Shown: piece after piece, positions 1 through 5,688 of the stretch | Layout of the letters: the number at the start of each line of letters is the position of its first letter | How positions within the stretch are numbered: position 1 is the stretch's first letter | From: Deltaproteobacteria bacterium | GTDB lineage: Bacteria > Desulfobacterota > Desulfobacteria > Desulfobacterales > SG8-13 | Length of the DNA stretch: 9,937 nt | Assembly (NCBI GenBank): GCA_030670715.1 | Contig: DAOVBC010000061.1 | Location: 1 to 9,937, forward strand | Reading direction: 5' to 3' | Notes under the pieces: model-generated | What the model was told of the DNA's origin: nothing | The model's database searches: none | The model's input: the letters and a program-made list of their open reading frames with translations, nothing else | Translations under genes and position numbers: made by a program

Positions 1-72
1 GCGGCCATCGATCCGTATACGGCGATGCGGGACGGGTATATCCAGTACAGAAACGCCCTTATCGAAGAGTAA
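1..72 (+). CDS. C-terminal end of an unidentified protein (5' truncated by window edge)
   Basis: Frame 1 is open from the first base to a TAA at 70-72 and encodes 23 residues containing IDPYTAMRDGYIQYRNAL. The fragment is too short to assign to a family, and I recognise no motif in it. It is called coding because the frame runs in from the window edge, the following DNA is clearly intergenic, and the codon choice resembles that of the neighbouring genes. It lies 346 nt upstream of serA, which has its own promoter, so nothing in the sequence links the two in function. Confidence 0.55.
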   Translation, partial: AAIDPYTAMRDGYIQYRNALIEE

Positions 73-85
73 CGTTTTTGTAACC

Positions 86-158
86 GTTCATGAGTTCAGG
101 GTTAAGGGTTCAAAGGTTCAAAGGTAGAAAGCAGAACATTGAACCTTTTAACGCCCTT
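86..158. repeat. Degenerate GTTC heptad array forming a hairpin
   Basis: GTT(C/A) units start at 86, 94, 101, 108 and 116, a 7-8 nt period. AAAGGTTCAA at 112-121 is perfectly complementary to TTGAACCTTT at 139-148 across a 17-nt loop. The pairing can continue outward with small bulges (GGGTT 106-110 against AAC-g-CC near 150-155). The array resembles the one at 2671-2706 in sequence and orientation. Being just downstream of a stop codon, it might stabilise the 3' end of the upstream transcript, but there is no canonical U-tract after the stem. Confidence 0.65.
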
Positions 159-184
159 GAAAGATCGGTAACCCGATTCGGCTG

Positions 185-248
185 CTTTCGACAGGCTCAA
201 GCCCCGAGTTCATCGAAGGGAGCTCGTCGCAGGCTGAACGGTGAGCGC
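185..248. repeat. TTCGACAGGCTCA-type REP-like intergenic repeat (degenerate)
   Basis: CTTTCGACAGGCTCAA at 185-200 resembles the dispersed TTCGACAGGCTCA intergenic repeat seen in many bacterial genomes (from general knowledge). A weaker echo, GCAGGCTGAA, lies at 229-238. Short complementary arms are present: CTTTCGA near 185 against TCGAAGG near 213-219 with a G-T pair, and GCTC 222-225 against GAGC 243-246. The copy looks decayed. Its role here is unknown. Confidence 0.45.
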
Positions 249-261
249 ATTCAAGTTTTTT

Positions 262-276
262 GTTGAATCATTCAAC
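262..276. promoter_or_regulatory. 15-bp perfect dyad over the serA -35 box (candidate operator)
   Basis: GTTGAATCATTCAAC consists of two perfectly complementary 7-nt arms around a single central base. It completely covers the putative -35 hexamer TTGAAT (263-268), so a bound dimeric protein would be expected to occlude RNA polymerase. The binding protein is unknown, and I do not match the site to a named regulon. Confidence 0.45.
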
Positions 277-291
277 CAACTGCCGCATAAT
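263..291 (+). promoter_or_regulatory. Putative sigma70-type promoter of serA
   Basis: TTGAAT (263-268) and CATAAT (286-291) are separated by exactly 17 nt, matching 4 of 6 and 5 of 6 consensus positions. Transcription would start near 298, giving a leader of about 120 nt before serA. This is the best -35/-10 pair I found in the gap. Confidence 0.55.
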
Positions 292-418
292 ACCGCTTAA
301 TTTTCGGTTCGAGGCGGATGTTTCATAAAATACTCGGGATGGCGCAACGGAGCGCCGGGCGCCTTGAAAGAAATAATTTATTGTATTAATTATCAGCTCG
401 ACAGGGGGGGGAGAGAGA

Positions 419-1999
419 ATGAAGGTTCTGGTCAGTGACGATCTGGGAGAAATTGGTATCCGGATGTTCCAGGAAGAGGACGGCATCGATGTTGATGTTA
501 AAACAGGCCTGCCGCCCGAAGAGCTAAAGGCAATCATCGCTGAATATGAAGCCCTTGTCATTCGTAGCGCTACAAAAGTGACCGAAGAATTACTTGAAGC
601 GGCAAGTAATTTAAAGGTTGTGGGTCGCGCCGGGATCGGCCTGGACAACGTGGATATTCCTGCTGCCACAAGACGGGGCGTAGTGGTCATGAACACGCCC
701 ACCGGCAATGTGATAACCACTGCCGAACATACCATTGCCATGATGATGGCACTCAGTCGCAATATCCCTATGGGGACTGCCACCCTCAAAAGCGGGCAAT
801 GGGAAAAAAAGAGGCTTCAGGGGCAAGAAATCTACAATAAGTGGCTCGGTGTAATCGGTTACGGAAAAATCGGTTCGATTGTCGCCGACCGGGCAAAGGG
901 GCTAAGGATGCGGGTGATGATCCACGATCCGTTCATCGCCCCCGACCAGATTGAGAAAGCCGGCTACAAGAGCGTTTCTCTTGAGGAGCTTTACCACAAA
1001 TCGGATTATATCTCGGTGCACATCCCCCGGCTGAAAGGTACCATGGGACTTATCAGCACAGAGGCGTTTGAGCAAATGAAAGACGGGGTTATGATAATTA
1101 ATTGCGCCCGGGGCGGCATTGTTGATGAAGACGCCCTGAACCAGGCCCTGAAATCGGGAAAAGTCGGTGGGGCGGCACTGGATGTCTTTGAAACCGAGCC
1201 GCCGGAAGCCTGCCGGCTTTTTGAGTATGACCAGGTGATCTGCACCCCGCACCTGGGGGCATCCACAAAGGAGGCCCAGACCAATGTGGCCCTTGCGGTT
1301 ACGGAACAAATTATTGAATATCTCAAGACCGGTACCATCATCAATGCGGTCAACGTCCCCTCGGTTACCGGTGAGCTGCTGACTAAGCTCGGGCCATATC
1401 TTTCCCTGGCTGAATGCATCGGCGTATTGCAGGCCCAACTTTCAAAAGGCCCTGTAAAAAAAGTGGATATCGAGTATGAAGGAAATTTCAACGGGCTTGG
1501 TCTGGCACCGGTTTCAACGGCAATATTAAAAGGACTTCTTACCCCGATGGTCCAAGACGTCGTAAATTTTGTCAACTCACCCCATATTGCCAAAGAGATG
1601 GGGATAAAAGTGACCGAAAGCACCAGCGCCGAGTCCGACCATTTCATCAACCTGATAACCGTGCGCGTGATCACAACCGACATGACCACTAAAGTGTCGG
1701 GAACGATATACGGCAAAAGAGATCCCCGCATCGTGCAGATCAACAACTTCGGACTCGAACTGATCCCCGAAGGCCACCTGGCACTGATATACAACCTGGA
1801 CAAACCGGGAGCCATCGGCAGTATAGGGATCACCCTTGGAAAGCACAATATCAATATCAGCCGCATGCAGGTCGGGCAGGACCAGGATGGTGAAAACAAT
1901 ATCATTTTCCTCAGGACCGACACCCTGATTCCGGATCAGGTTCTGGAAGAACTGCGGGCGCTGCCGATGATCAGGACGGTGACACCGCTGGAGGTTTGA
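419..1999 (+). CDS. serA: D-3-phosphoglycerate dehydrogenase, long ASB/ACT-domain type
   Basis: This enzyme oxidises 3-phosphoglycerate to 3-phosphohydroxypyruvate with NAD+, the first step of the phosphorylated serine pathway, in the cytoplasm. The 526 residues match the long bacterial form. The substrate domain is split around a Rossmann domain with GYGKIG at 147-152 and an acidic D170 at the end of the second strand, consistent with NAD preference. The catalytic set is R231 (NCARGG), E260 (ETEPPE) and H278 (TPHLGAS). An intervening ASB-type domain spans about 318-450 and a C-terminal ACT domain about 453-526. In the ACT domain, D461 and N479 sit where serine-binding residues lie in the Mycobacterium enzyme, so serine feedback is plausible. 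The ATG at 419 follows a purine-rich GGGGGGGAGAGAG ribosome site. The gene appears to be transcribed alone from the promoter near 263-291. Confidence 0.97.
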   Translation: MKVLVSDDLGEIGIRMFQEEDGIDVDVKTGLPPEELKAIIAEYEALVIRSATKVTEELLEAASNLKVVGRAGIGLDNVDIPAATRRGVVVMNTPTGNVITTAEHTIAMMMALSRNIPMGTATLKSGQWEKKRLQGQEIYNKWLGVIGYGKIGSIVADRAKGLRMRVMIHDPFIAPDQIEKAGYKSVSLEELYHKSDYISVHIPRLKGTMGLISTEAFEQMKDGVMIINCARGGIVDEDALNQALKSGKVGGAALDVFETEPPEACRLFEYDQVICTPHLGASTKEAQTNVALAVTEQIIEYLKTGTIINAVNVPSVTGELLTKLGPYLSLAECIGVLQAQLSKGPVKKVDIEYEGNFNGLGLAPVSTAILKGLLTPMVQDVVNFVNSPHIAKEMGIKVTESTSAESDHFINLITVRVITTDMTTKVSGTIYGKRDPRIVQINNFGLELIPEGHLALIYNLDKPGAIGSIGITLGKHNINISRMQVGQDQDGENNIIFLRTDTLIPDQVLEELRALPMIRTVTPLEV

Positions 2000-2026
2000 G
2001 ATCACTTCCGCCTGCGGAGTTCAAAC
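1994..2026 (+). terminator. Weak hairpin at the serA stop codon (possible terminator without U-tract)
   Basis: GTTTGA (1994-1999, including the TGA stop) is complementary to TCAAAC (2021-2026), and inside it TCCG pairs with CGGA around a CCTG loop (2007-2018). The two stems are separated by an asymmetric internal loop. No T-run follows, so this is at best a weak or Rho-assisted 3' end. Confidence 0.25.
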
Positions 2027-2061
2027 AACAATTCGGAGTGTATAGGGAACTATGCACTTTA

Positions 2062-2103
2062 AAATACAGGATACAGGATTCAGGATATGGGATACTGGAT
2101 CAA
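2062..2103. repeat. Perfectly periodic GGAT heptad array
   Basis: GGAT occurs at 2069, 2076, 2083, 2090 and 2097, exactly every 7 nt, with units GGATACA, GGATTCA, GGATATG, GGATACT and GGATCAA. A sixth degenerate unit (AAATACA) precedes them at 2062. The array lies in the 235-nt gap between serA and the DUF1844 gene. The rest of that gap holds no gene and no convincing promoter. Heptad periodicity is shared with the GTTC arrays elsewhere in the window, although the unit differs. Confidence 0.75.
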
Positions 2104-2234
2104 TGAAAAAATGCCTATTAAGATCCAAATCTCTGATCTTGCATCATCATCTCTTGAGCACTGATTCTCATGCGCTTTGAGAAAATCGTCTAATCCCGTC
2201 CAGTGGGTATAGTACGACAATAAGGAGGCCAGAC

Positions 2235-2666
2235 ATGTCAGATGAAGAAAAAGGATTTGTAATTAAAGACCGTCGAATTTTTTCCGAAGATCAGGATTCA
2301 AAAGAAACGGAGGCGAAAGAGGATAAAGCGGAAAGTCCGGAAAAACCGGACGGGGAGGACTTTGAAAATGCGCAGCAGCAGGCCGATGCAGCGGCCGAAG
2401 AAGCCGATGAGGATGCCCCCCTGCCGGAATTAAATTTTCCGACATTTGTTATTTCTTTGAACGCTTCCGCTTTGGTTCACCTCGGGGCCATTGAGGACCC
2501 GGCCACCGGAAAGAAGGTAAAAAATTTACCCATGGCAAAGCAGACCATCGATATACTGAGTATGCTTGAGGAGAAAACCCGCGGCAACCTGAGCGCTGAC
2601 GAGGAAAATATCCTGAAAAATGTACTCTACGACTTGAGGATATTATATGTGAAAGAAAAAGAATAG
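2235..2666 (+). CDS. DUF1844 domain-containing protein
   Basis: This is a small conserved protein of 143 residues and unknown biochemical role. The first 65 or so residues are highly charged and Glu/Asp/Lys/Ala-rich, probably disordered. The DUF1844 domain follows (about 66-141), beginning with FPTFVISLNASALVHLG and continuing through DPATGKK, NLPMAKQTIDIL, MLEEKTRGNL and NVLYDLRILYV, the family's conserved core. There is no signal peptide or membrane segment, so it is expected in the cytoplasm. The ATG at 2235 is fixed by a strong ribosome site, AAGGAGG at 2222-2228, six nt upstream. It stands between two repeat-bearing spacers and may be a single-gene unit. Family assignment is firm, but function is not inferable from this sequence. 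Confidence 0.88.
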   Translation: MSDEEKGFVIKDRRIFSEDQDSKETEAKEDKAESPEKPDGEDFENAQQQADAAAEEADEDAPLPELNFPTFVISLNASALVHLGAIEDPATGKKVKNLPMAKQTIDILSMLEEKTRGNLSADEENILKNVLYDLRILYVKEKE

Positions 2667-2670
2667 TATG

Positions 2671-2706
2671 CGTTCACCGGTTCAGGGTTCACCGTTCAGG
2701 GTTACC
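2671..2706 (+). repeat. GGTTCAG heptad array, left arm of inverted pair
   Basis: GTT starts at 2672, 2680, 2687, 2694 and 2701 give a period of 8, 7, 7, 7, with units such as GGTTCAGGGTTCACC. The array begins four nt after the DUF1844 stop codon. Read in reverse complement, the array at 2909-2950 aligns along nearly its whole length, so the two form an imperfect inverted pair around about 200 nt of non-coding DNA. Confidence 0.7.
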
Positions 2707-2908
2707 TATCTTTCGTTGACCTTGCTTGTGAGCCATCCAGCCAGACGTATGGCGGAATGAACCACCAATGACGGCGCGCCCTGTCAGAGTCACCTAACAG
2801 GACACAGGTGCGATCGGCATGCTTATGCACGTCCTGAAACTCAGCTTTCATCAGGTATTGTTGATCCCATCAAAGGTTCGACGTTCTGTGGTTCTGACGT
2901 GTGTTCCC

Positions 2909-2950
2909 GGTCAACCGCTGAACCTCTGAACCCTGAACCCTGGAACGGTT
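2909..2950 (-). repeat. GGTTCAG heptad array, right arm of inverted pair
   Basis: The + strand shows CTGAACC-type units (CTGAACCTCTGAACCCTGAA at 2919-2938). On the - strand this is the same GGTTCAG heptad as the left arm. The block ends only 12 nt before the ispE start codon, so the array forms part of the ispE translation-initiation region. Confidence 0.7.
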
Positions 2951-2962
2951 ATAAAAAAAAGC

Positions 2963-3844
2963 ATGAAGATCCTGTCTCCCGCCAAGGTAAATTTGTTTTT
3001 GCAGGTCACCGGCAGACGGGCCGACGGTTACCACAACCTGTTTTCGCTGATGTGTCCTGTCGGGCTTTACGACAGCGTGACCCTCGACATGAGCGCCGGG
3101 GATATTCGCCTTATATGTTCTGATCCGGATGTTCCTTTAGATGAATCCAATCTTGCCTATCGAGCCGCAGACCGTTTTATGAACCAATTCGCCGGGCGCC
3201 ATGATGCGCGTCGCAGGGGGGTGAAAATTACCATTGAGAAACAGATTCCGGTTGCAGCCGGTCTGGGCGGCGGCAGCAGTAATGCCGCCGCCGTTTTCTT
3301 GGGCCTGAACCGCCATTTCGGTCGTCCGTTCTCCATGCAGGAATTAATGGACCTGGGCCTGGAGGTCGGGGCGGATGTTCCGTTTTTCATATTCGGAAAA
3401 CCGGCCATTGCCACCGGTATCGGTGAGCGACTCGAACCGTATCGTAACCTGACCCCTTATTACGCGGTGCTGATTTACCCGGGCATCAAGGTCTCAACGG
3501 CGGAGGTCTACAAAAATCTGGATTTAGGATTGACAAAGTGCAAAAAAAAACTTACAAAAACTCTTTTGGAGCATCGGGCTTTTGATGCGGCGTTGCACCT
3601 GTGCAATGATCTGGAATTGGTTGTATTATCCAGATTTCCGGAAATTATTGATGCGAAAAGAGCTCTCCTGGAGCAGGGCGCTTTCGGCGCGCTCATGTCC
3701 GGTAGCGGATCAACGGTATTTGGTCTTTTCAATGATCCGGCAGCTGCGCAAAAAGCAAAATATTTTCTTGAGAAAAATACCTCCTGGAAACTATTTTTCA
3801 CACGACTGATCGTTGACGACGGGCTCTGCATCCAGGAACGGTAG
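2963..3844 (+). CDS. ispE: 4-diphosphocytidyl-2-C-methyl-D-erythritol kinase
   Basis: This enzyme phosphorylates the 2-hydroxyl of CDP-methylerythritol with ATP, the fourth step of the MEP isoprenoid pathway. The 293 residues are usual for the family, and the fold is that of a GHMP kinase. The N-terminal substrate motif is SPAKVNLFL with K8 and N10, followed by DGYHN (Y23, H24). The ATP loop PVAAGLGGGSSNAA lies at 96-109, the catalytic aspartate is D138 in GADVPFF, and the third GHMP motif is ALMSGSGSTVFG at 243-254. The ATG at 2963 is the only start compatible with the conserved N-terminus. It lacks a clear Shine-Dalgarno sequence: an A-run and the end of a heptad array precede it. The tRNA-Gln gene begins 20 nt after the stop codon, suggesting co-transcription. 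Confidence 0.96.
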   Translation: MKILSPAKVNLFLQVTGRRADGYHNLFSLMCPVGLYDSVTLDMSAGDIRLICSDPDVPLDESNLAYRAADRFMNQFAGRHDARRRGVKITIEKQIPVAAGLGGGSSNAAAVFLGLNRHFGRPFSMQELMDLGLEVGADVPFFIFGKPAIATGIGERLEPYRNLTPYYAVLIYPGIKVSTAEVYKNLDLGLTKCKKKLTKTLLEHRAFDAALHLCNDLELVVLSRFPEIIDAKRALLEQGAFGALMSGSGSTVFGLFNDPAAAQKAKYFLEKNTSWKLFFTRLIVDDGLCIQER

Positions 3845-3863
3845 CGAGACCTTTTTTATTTTT

Positions 3864-3938
3864 TGGGGCGTAGTCAAGTGGTAAGACACAGGATTTTGGT
3901 TCCTGCATTCGGAGGTTCGAATCCTCCCGCCCCAGCCA
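3864..3938 (+). tRNA. tRNA-Gln (anticodon UUG), CCA encoded
   Basis: The 75-nt gene folds into a full cloverleaf. A 7-bp acceptor stem (TGGGGCG with CGCCCCA) is followed by G as discriminator and an encoded CCA at 3936-3938. The D arm contains AGTGGTAAGAC. The anticodon stem CAGGA/TCCTG encloses loop TTTTGGT with anticodon TTG at 3896-3898, and the T arm is GGAGG-TTCGAAT-CCTCC. It lies 19 nt after ispE and 44 nt before prs with no terminator on either side, so it is probably cut out of a longer ispE-prs mRNA. A T-rich stretch (3851-3864) directly precedes it. UUG reads CAA and, by wobble, CAG codons. Confidence 0.97.
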
Positions 3939-3982
3939 AATTCCTTGTTTCTACGGACAACAACAGGGATGGATAGGTAAGG

Positions 3983-4921
3983 ATGGACGATTTTATAATA
4001 TTTTCGGGTAATTCGAATCCCGACCTGGCAGACAAAATCTGCAAGTATCTGAATGTGCCGCTCGGCGGGGCCATAGTGAAAACGTTCAGTGACGGTGAGA
4101 TACAGGTTGAAATTGATGAAAATGTCCGGCTCAAGGAAGTGTTCATTATTCAATCGACATGCGCACCGGTGAATGACACTCTCGTCGAACTGCTTTTAAT
4201 GATCGATGCCTGTAATCGTTCATCCGCCAAGCGGATTAATGCGGTTATACCCTATTACGGGTATGCCCGACAGGACAAAAAAGTGGCCCCCCGTGTTCCG
4301 ATAAGCGCAAGACTGGTGGCCGATCTTCTGACCGTGGCCGGTACGCAGAGAGTCATCACCATGGATCTGCATGCCGGACAGATCCAGGGCTTTTTCAGCA
4401 TACCGGTGGACAACCTTTTCGCAGCTCCGATAATTCTCGAATACATAAAAAACAATTTTAAGGAAAATATTGTCATCATTTCACCGGATGCCGGCGGCGT
4501 CGAACGGGCCAGAGCTTTTGCGAAGCGTCTTGATGCGGACCTGGCCATCATCGATAAACGCCGGTCCGCTCCCAACCAGGCCCAGGCCATGGCTGTAGTG
4601 GGTGATGTCCGGGGCAAAGTGGCGGTCATTCTTGACGACATGGTGGATACTTCCGGAACGCTCACAGAAGCGGCCGATGCCGTTATGAAAGCCGGGGCAA
4701 AGGAAGTGCATGCCAGCTGTGCCCATCCGGTCCTGTCCGGCCCGGCTATTGAACGCATCACGTCATCAAAACTGAAGAGCCTGGTAGTCACCGACACGAT
4801 CCCGCTAAGCGCTGAAGCTGAAAGTTGTAGCAAGATCAAGGTGCTCACGATCTCAGAGCTTATGGGGGAGGCGATTATTCGGAGCCACACCGGGGATTCG
4901 GTGACGTCGCTCTTTGTGTAG
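3983..4921 (+). CDS. prs: Ribose-phosphate pyrophosphokinase (PRPP synthetase)
   Basis: The enzyme transfers pyrophosphate from ATP to ribose 5-phosphate, yielding PRPP and AMP, for purine, pyrimidine, NAD, His and Trp synthesis in the cytoplasm. The 312 residues match class I enzymes. Visible motifs are the N-terminal FSGNSNPDLA, KTFSDGEIQVEI (33-44), the ATP-site YYGYARQDKK at 91-100, DLHAGQIQGFF with H130, the flexible catalytic loop DKRR at 191-194, and the PRPP/R5P loop DDMVDTSGTL at 218-227 (DDIVDTAGT is more usual, a conservative change). The ATG at 3983 is preceded by a close, weak AGGTAAGG. It sits after tRNA-Gln and 48 nt before rplY, an arrangement recurring in Desulfobacterota (general knowledge). 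It is complete, with no missing key residue. Confidence 0.97.
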   Translation: MDDFIIFSGNSNPDLADKICKYLNVPLGGAIVKTFSDGEIQVEIDENVRLKEVFIIQSTCAPVNDTLVELLLMIDACNRSSAKRINAVIPYYGYARQDKKVAPRVPISARLVADLLTVAGTQRVITMDLHAGQIQGFFSIPVDNLFAAPIILEYIKNNFKENIVIISPDAGGVERARAFAKRLDADLAIIDKRRSAPNQAQAMAVVGDVRGKVAVILDDMVDTSGTLTEAADAVMKAGAKEVHASCAHPVLSGPAIERITSSKLKSLVVTDTIPLSAEAESCSKIKVLTISELMGEAIIRSHTGDSVTSLFV

Positions 4922-4956
4922 ATTTAAAAATTTTACGATACGATTAAGGAAATTAT

Positions 4957-4964
4957 AAGGAGGA
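4957..4964 (+). promoter_or_regulatory. Strong ribosome binding site fixing the TTG start of rplY
   Basis: AAGGAGGA precedes TTG at 4970-4972, with six nt between GGAGG and the start. There is no ATG or GTG in frame at an equivalent distance, and the encoded sequence from TTG onward (MEKIQLKANIRKKTG) begins exactly where bL25 proteins begin. The site therefore supports a TTG initiation codon. Confidence 0.85.
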
Positions 4965-4969
4965 TTTTT

Positions 4970-5644
4970 TTGGAAAAGATTCAGCTGAAAGCAAACATCA
5001 GAAAAAAGACCGGAAACGGCCCCGCCAGAGTCCTGCGGCGCGGTGGGGAAATGCCTGCGGTGCTTTACGGACGCAATACAGAGCCGATACTTCTTGCCGT
5101 GAACATAAAAGAATTGGAACAGATCCTGAAAAAGAGCAATATTAATCAGCTTCTTTTGGACCTGATCATTGCAAATGGGAAAAGTGTAACCAAGTCTGTT
5201 ATGATCAAGGAATTGCAGACCCAGCCGGTATCAAGAAATTTTCTGCATGTCGATTTCTATGAAATTGATATGGGTCGCAAGATAAAAGTAAACGTTCCGG
5301 TGGTGACCAGGGGTAAATCAGCAGGCGTTGAAGTCGGAGGGATACTGCAGATTATTCGCCGCGATGTCGAAGTCCTGTGCTTACCGAACGAGATCCCCGA
5401 AGCGATCGAAATCGACATCACTGATTTAGACATTGGCGATTCGGTCCATGTGGAGGAGATTCCCCTTGTAGGGGATGCTGAAATTCAGGCGGATGTTAAT
5501 TTTACGATTTTGACGGTTCTCAGTCCAAAGGTTGAGGCGGAACCGGAAGTGGAAGAAGAGCTGGAAGAGGAAGAAGAAGCGGCCGAAGAAGGGGCCGAAG
5601 AAGAGGCCGAAGAAGAGGCTCCGGAAGCCGATGGAGAAAAGTAG
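4970..5644 (+). CDS. rplY: Large ribosomal subunit protein bL25, CTC/TL5 type
   Basis: This protein binds 5S rRNA in the central protuberance of the 50S subunit. The 224 residues make it the two-domain CTC form rather than the short E. coli L25. An N-terminal 5S-binding beta-barrel (about 1-92) carries RKKTGNGPARVLRR, GEMPAVLYGR and the domain end QPVSRNFLHVDFYEI. The TL5-type C-terminal domain follows (about 93-187: KIKVNVPVV, EVGGILQIIRRDVEVLCLP, DIGDSVHVEEI). A tail from about 188 to 224 is mostly Glu with some Ala and Pro, a low-complexity acidic end seen in several CTC proteins. The start is TTG with a strong ribosome site. It lies between prs and pth, which fits a translation-linked operon; pth is a common rplY neighbour. 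Confidence 0.95.
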   Translation: MEKIQLKANIRKKTGNGPARVLRRGGEMPAVLYGRNTEPILLAVNIKELEQILKKSNINQLLLDLIIANGKSVTKSVMIKELQTQPVSRNFLHVDFYEIDMGRKIKVNVPVVTRGKSAGVEVGGILQIIRRDVEVLCLPNEIPEAIEIDITDLDIGDSVHVEEIPLVGDAEIQADVNFTILTVLSPKVEAEPEVEEELEEEEEAAEEGAEEEAEEEAPEADGEK

Positions 5645-5688
5645 CCTTTATGCTCCGTCTTTGCCAAAGCAATGGCGGGACAGGTCCG

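Larger units (their letters stand above)
73..418. other. Intergenic region upstream of serA (no gene)
   Basis: This 346-nt gap holds no credible gene on either strand. In order it contains a GTTC heptad array folding into a hairpin (about 86-158), a TTCGACAGGCTCA-like repeat (about 185-248), a promoter with an overlapping dyad (262-291), and a leader of about 120 nt before serA. Within the leader, GGCGC at 341-345 can pair with GCGCC at either 352-356 or 359-363. An AT-rich inverted repeat follows (ATAATT 373-378, AATTAT 388-393). I do not recognise a known riboswitch there. Confidence 0.7.
2667..2962. other. Non-coding spacer bounded by facing heptad repeats
   Basis: This 296-nt spacer between the DUF1844 gene and ispE has no credible gene. 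Its ends carry the inverted heptad arrays described separately. The interior (about 2707-2875) shows only short dyads such as TTGAT 2861-2865 with ATCAA 2869-2873. Additional GTTC units occur at 2876, 2883, 2891 and 2903 just before the right array. I found no convincing promoter for ispE, though one is expected here or upstream. Confidence 0.7.

Noticed and set aside
364..391. Second serA promoter (TTGAAA plus AT-rich block)
   Set aside because: At acceptable spacing the -10 candidates match at most three of six positions; the pair at 263-291 is much better.
268..789. 173-residue - strand open frame covering the serA promoter and 5' end
   Set aside because: It overlaps serA coding sequence on the opposite strand and has no recognisable motif; the apparent length follows from codon bias of serA.
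1006..1923. 305-residue open frame on the - strand inside serA
   Set aside because: It lies wholly antisense to a well-conserved gene, shows no recognisable domain and has the biased composition of a complementary-frame shadow.
2069..2103. CRISPR-like array
   Set aside because: The 7-nt units are far too short for CRISPR repeats, there are no spacers, and no cas gene is in the window.
2208..2213. TATAGT as a -10 box for the DUF1844 gene
   Set aside because: No -35-like hexamer lies 15-19 nt upstream; the nearest TTGAGA (2177-2182) is 25 nt away, and the start point would almost touch the ribosome site.
2667..2962. Insertion sequence or mobile element with transposase remnants
   Set aside because: The inverted ends are present, but the interior encodes nothing recognisable and no target-site duplication can be identified, so only a repeat-flanked spacer is claimed.
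2899..3123. Small + strand open frame starting in the heptad array upstream of ispE
   Set aside because: It begins in repeat DNA and continues in the wrong frame through ispE, with low-information composition.
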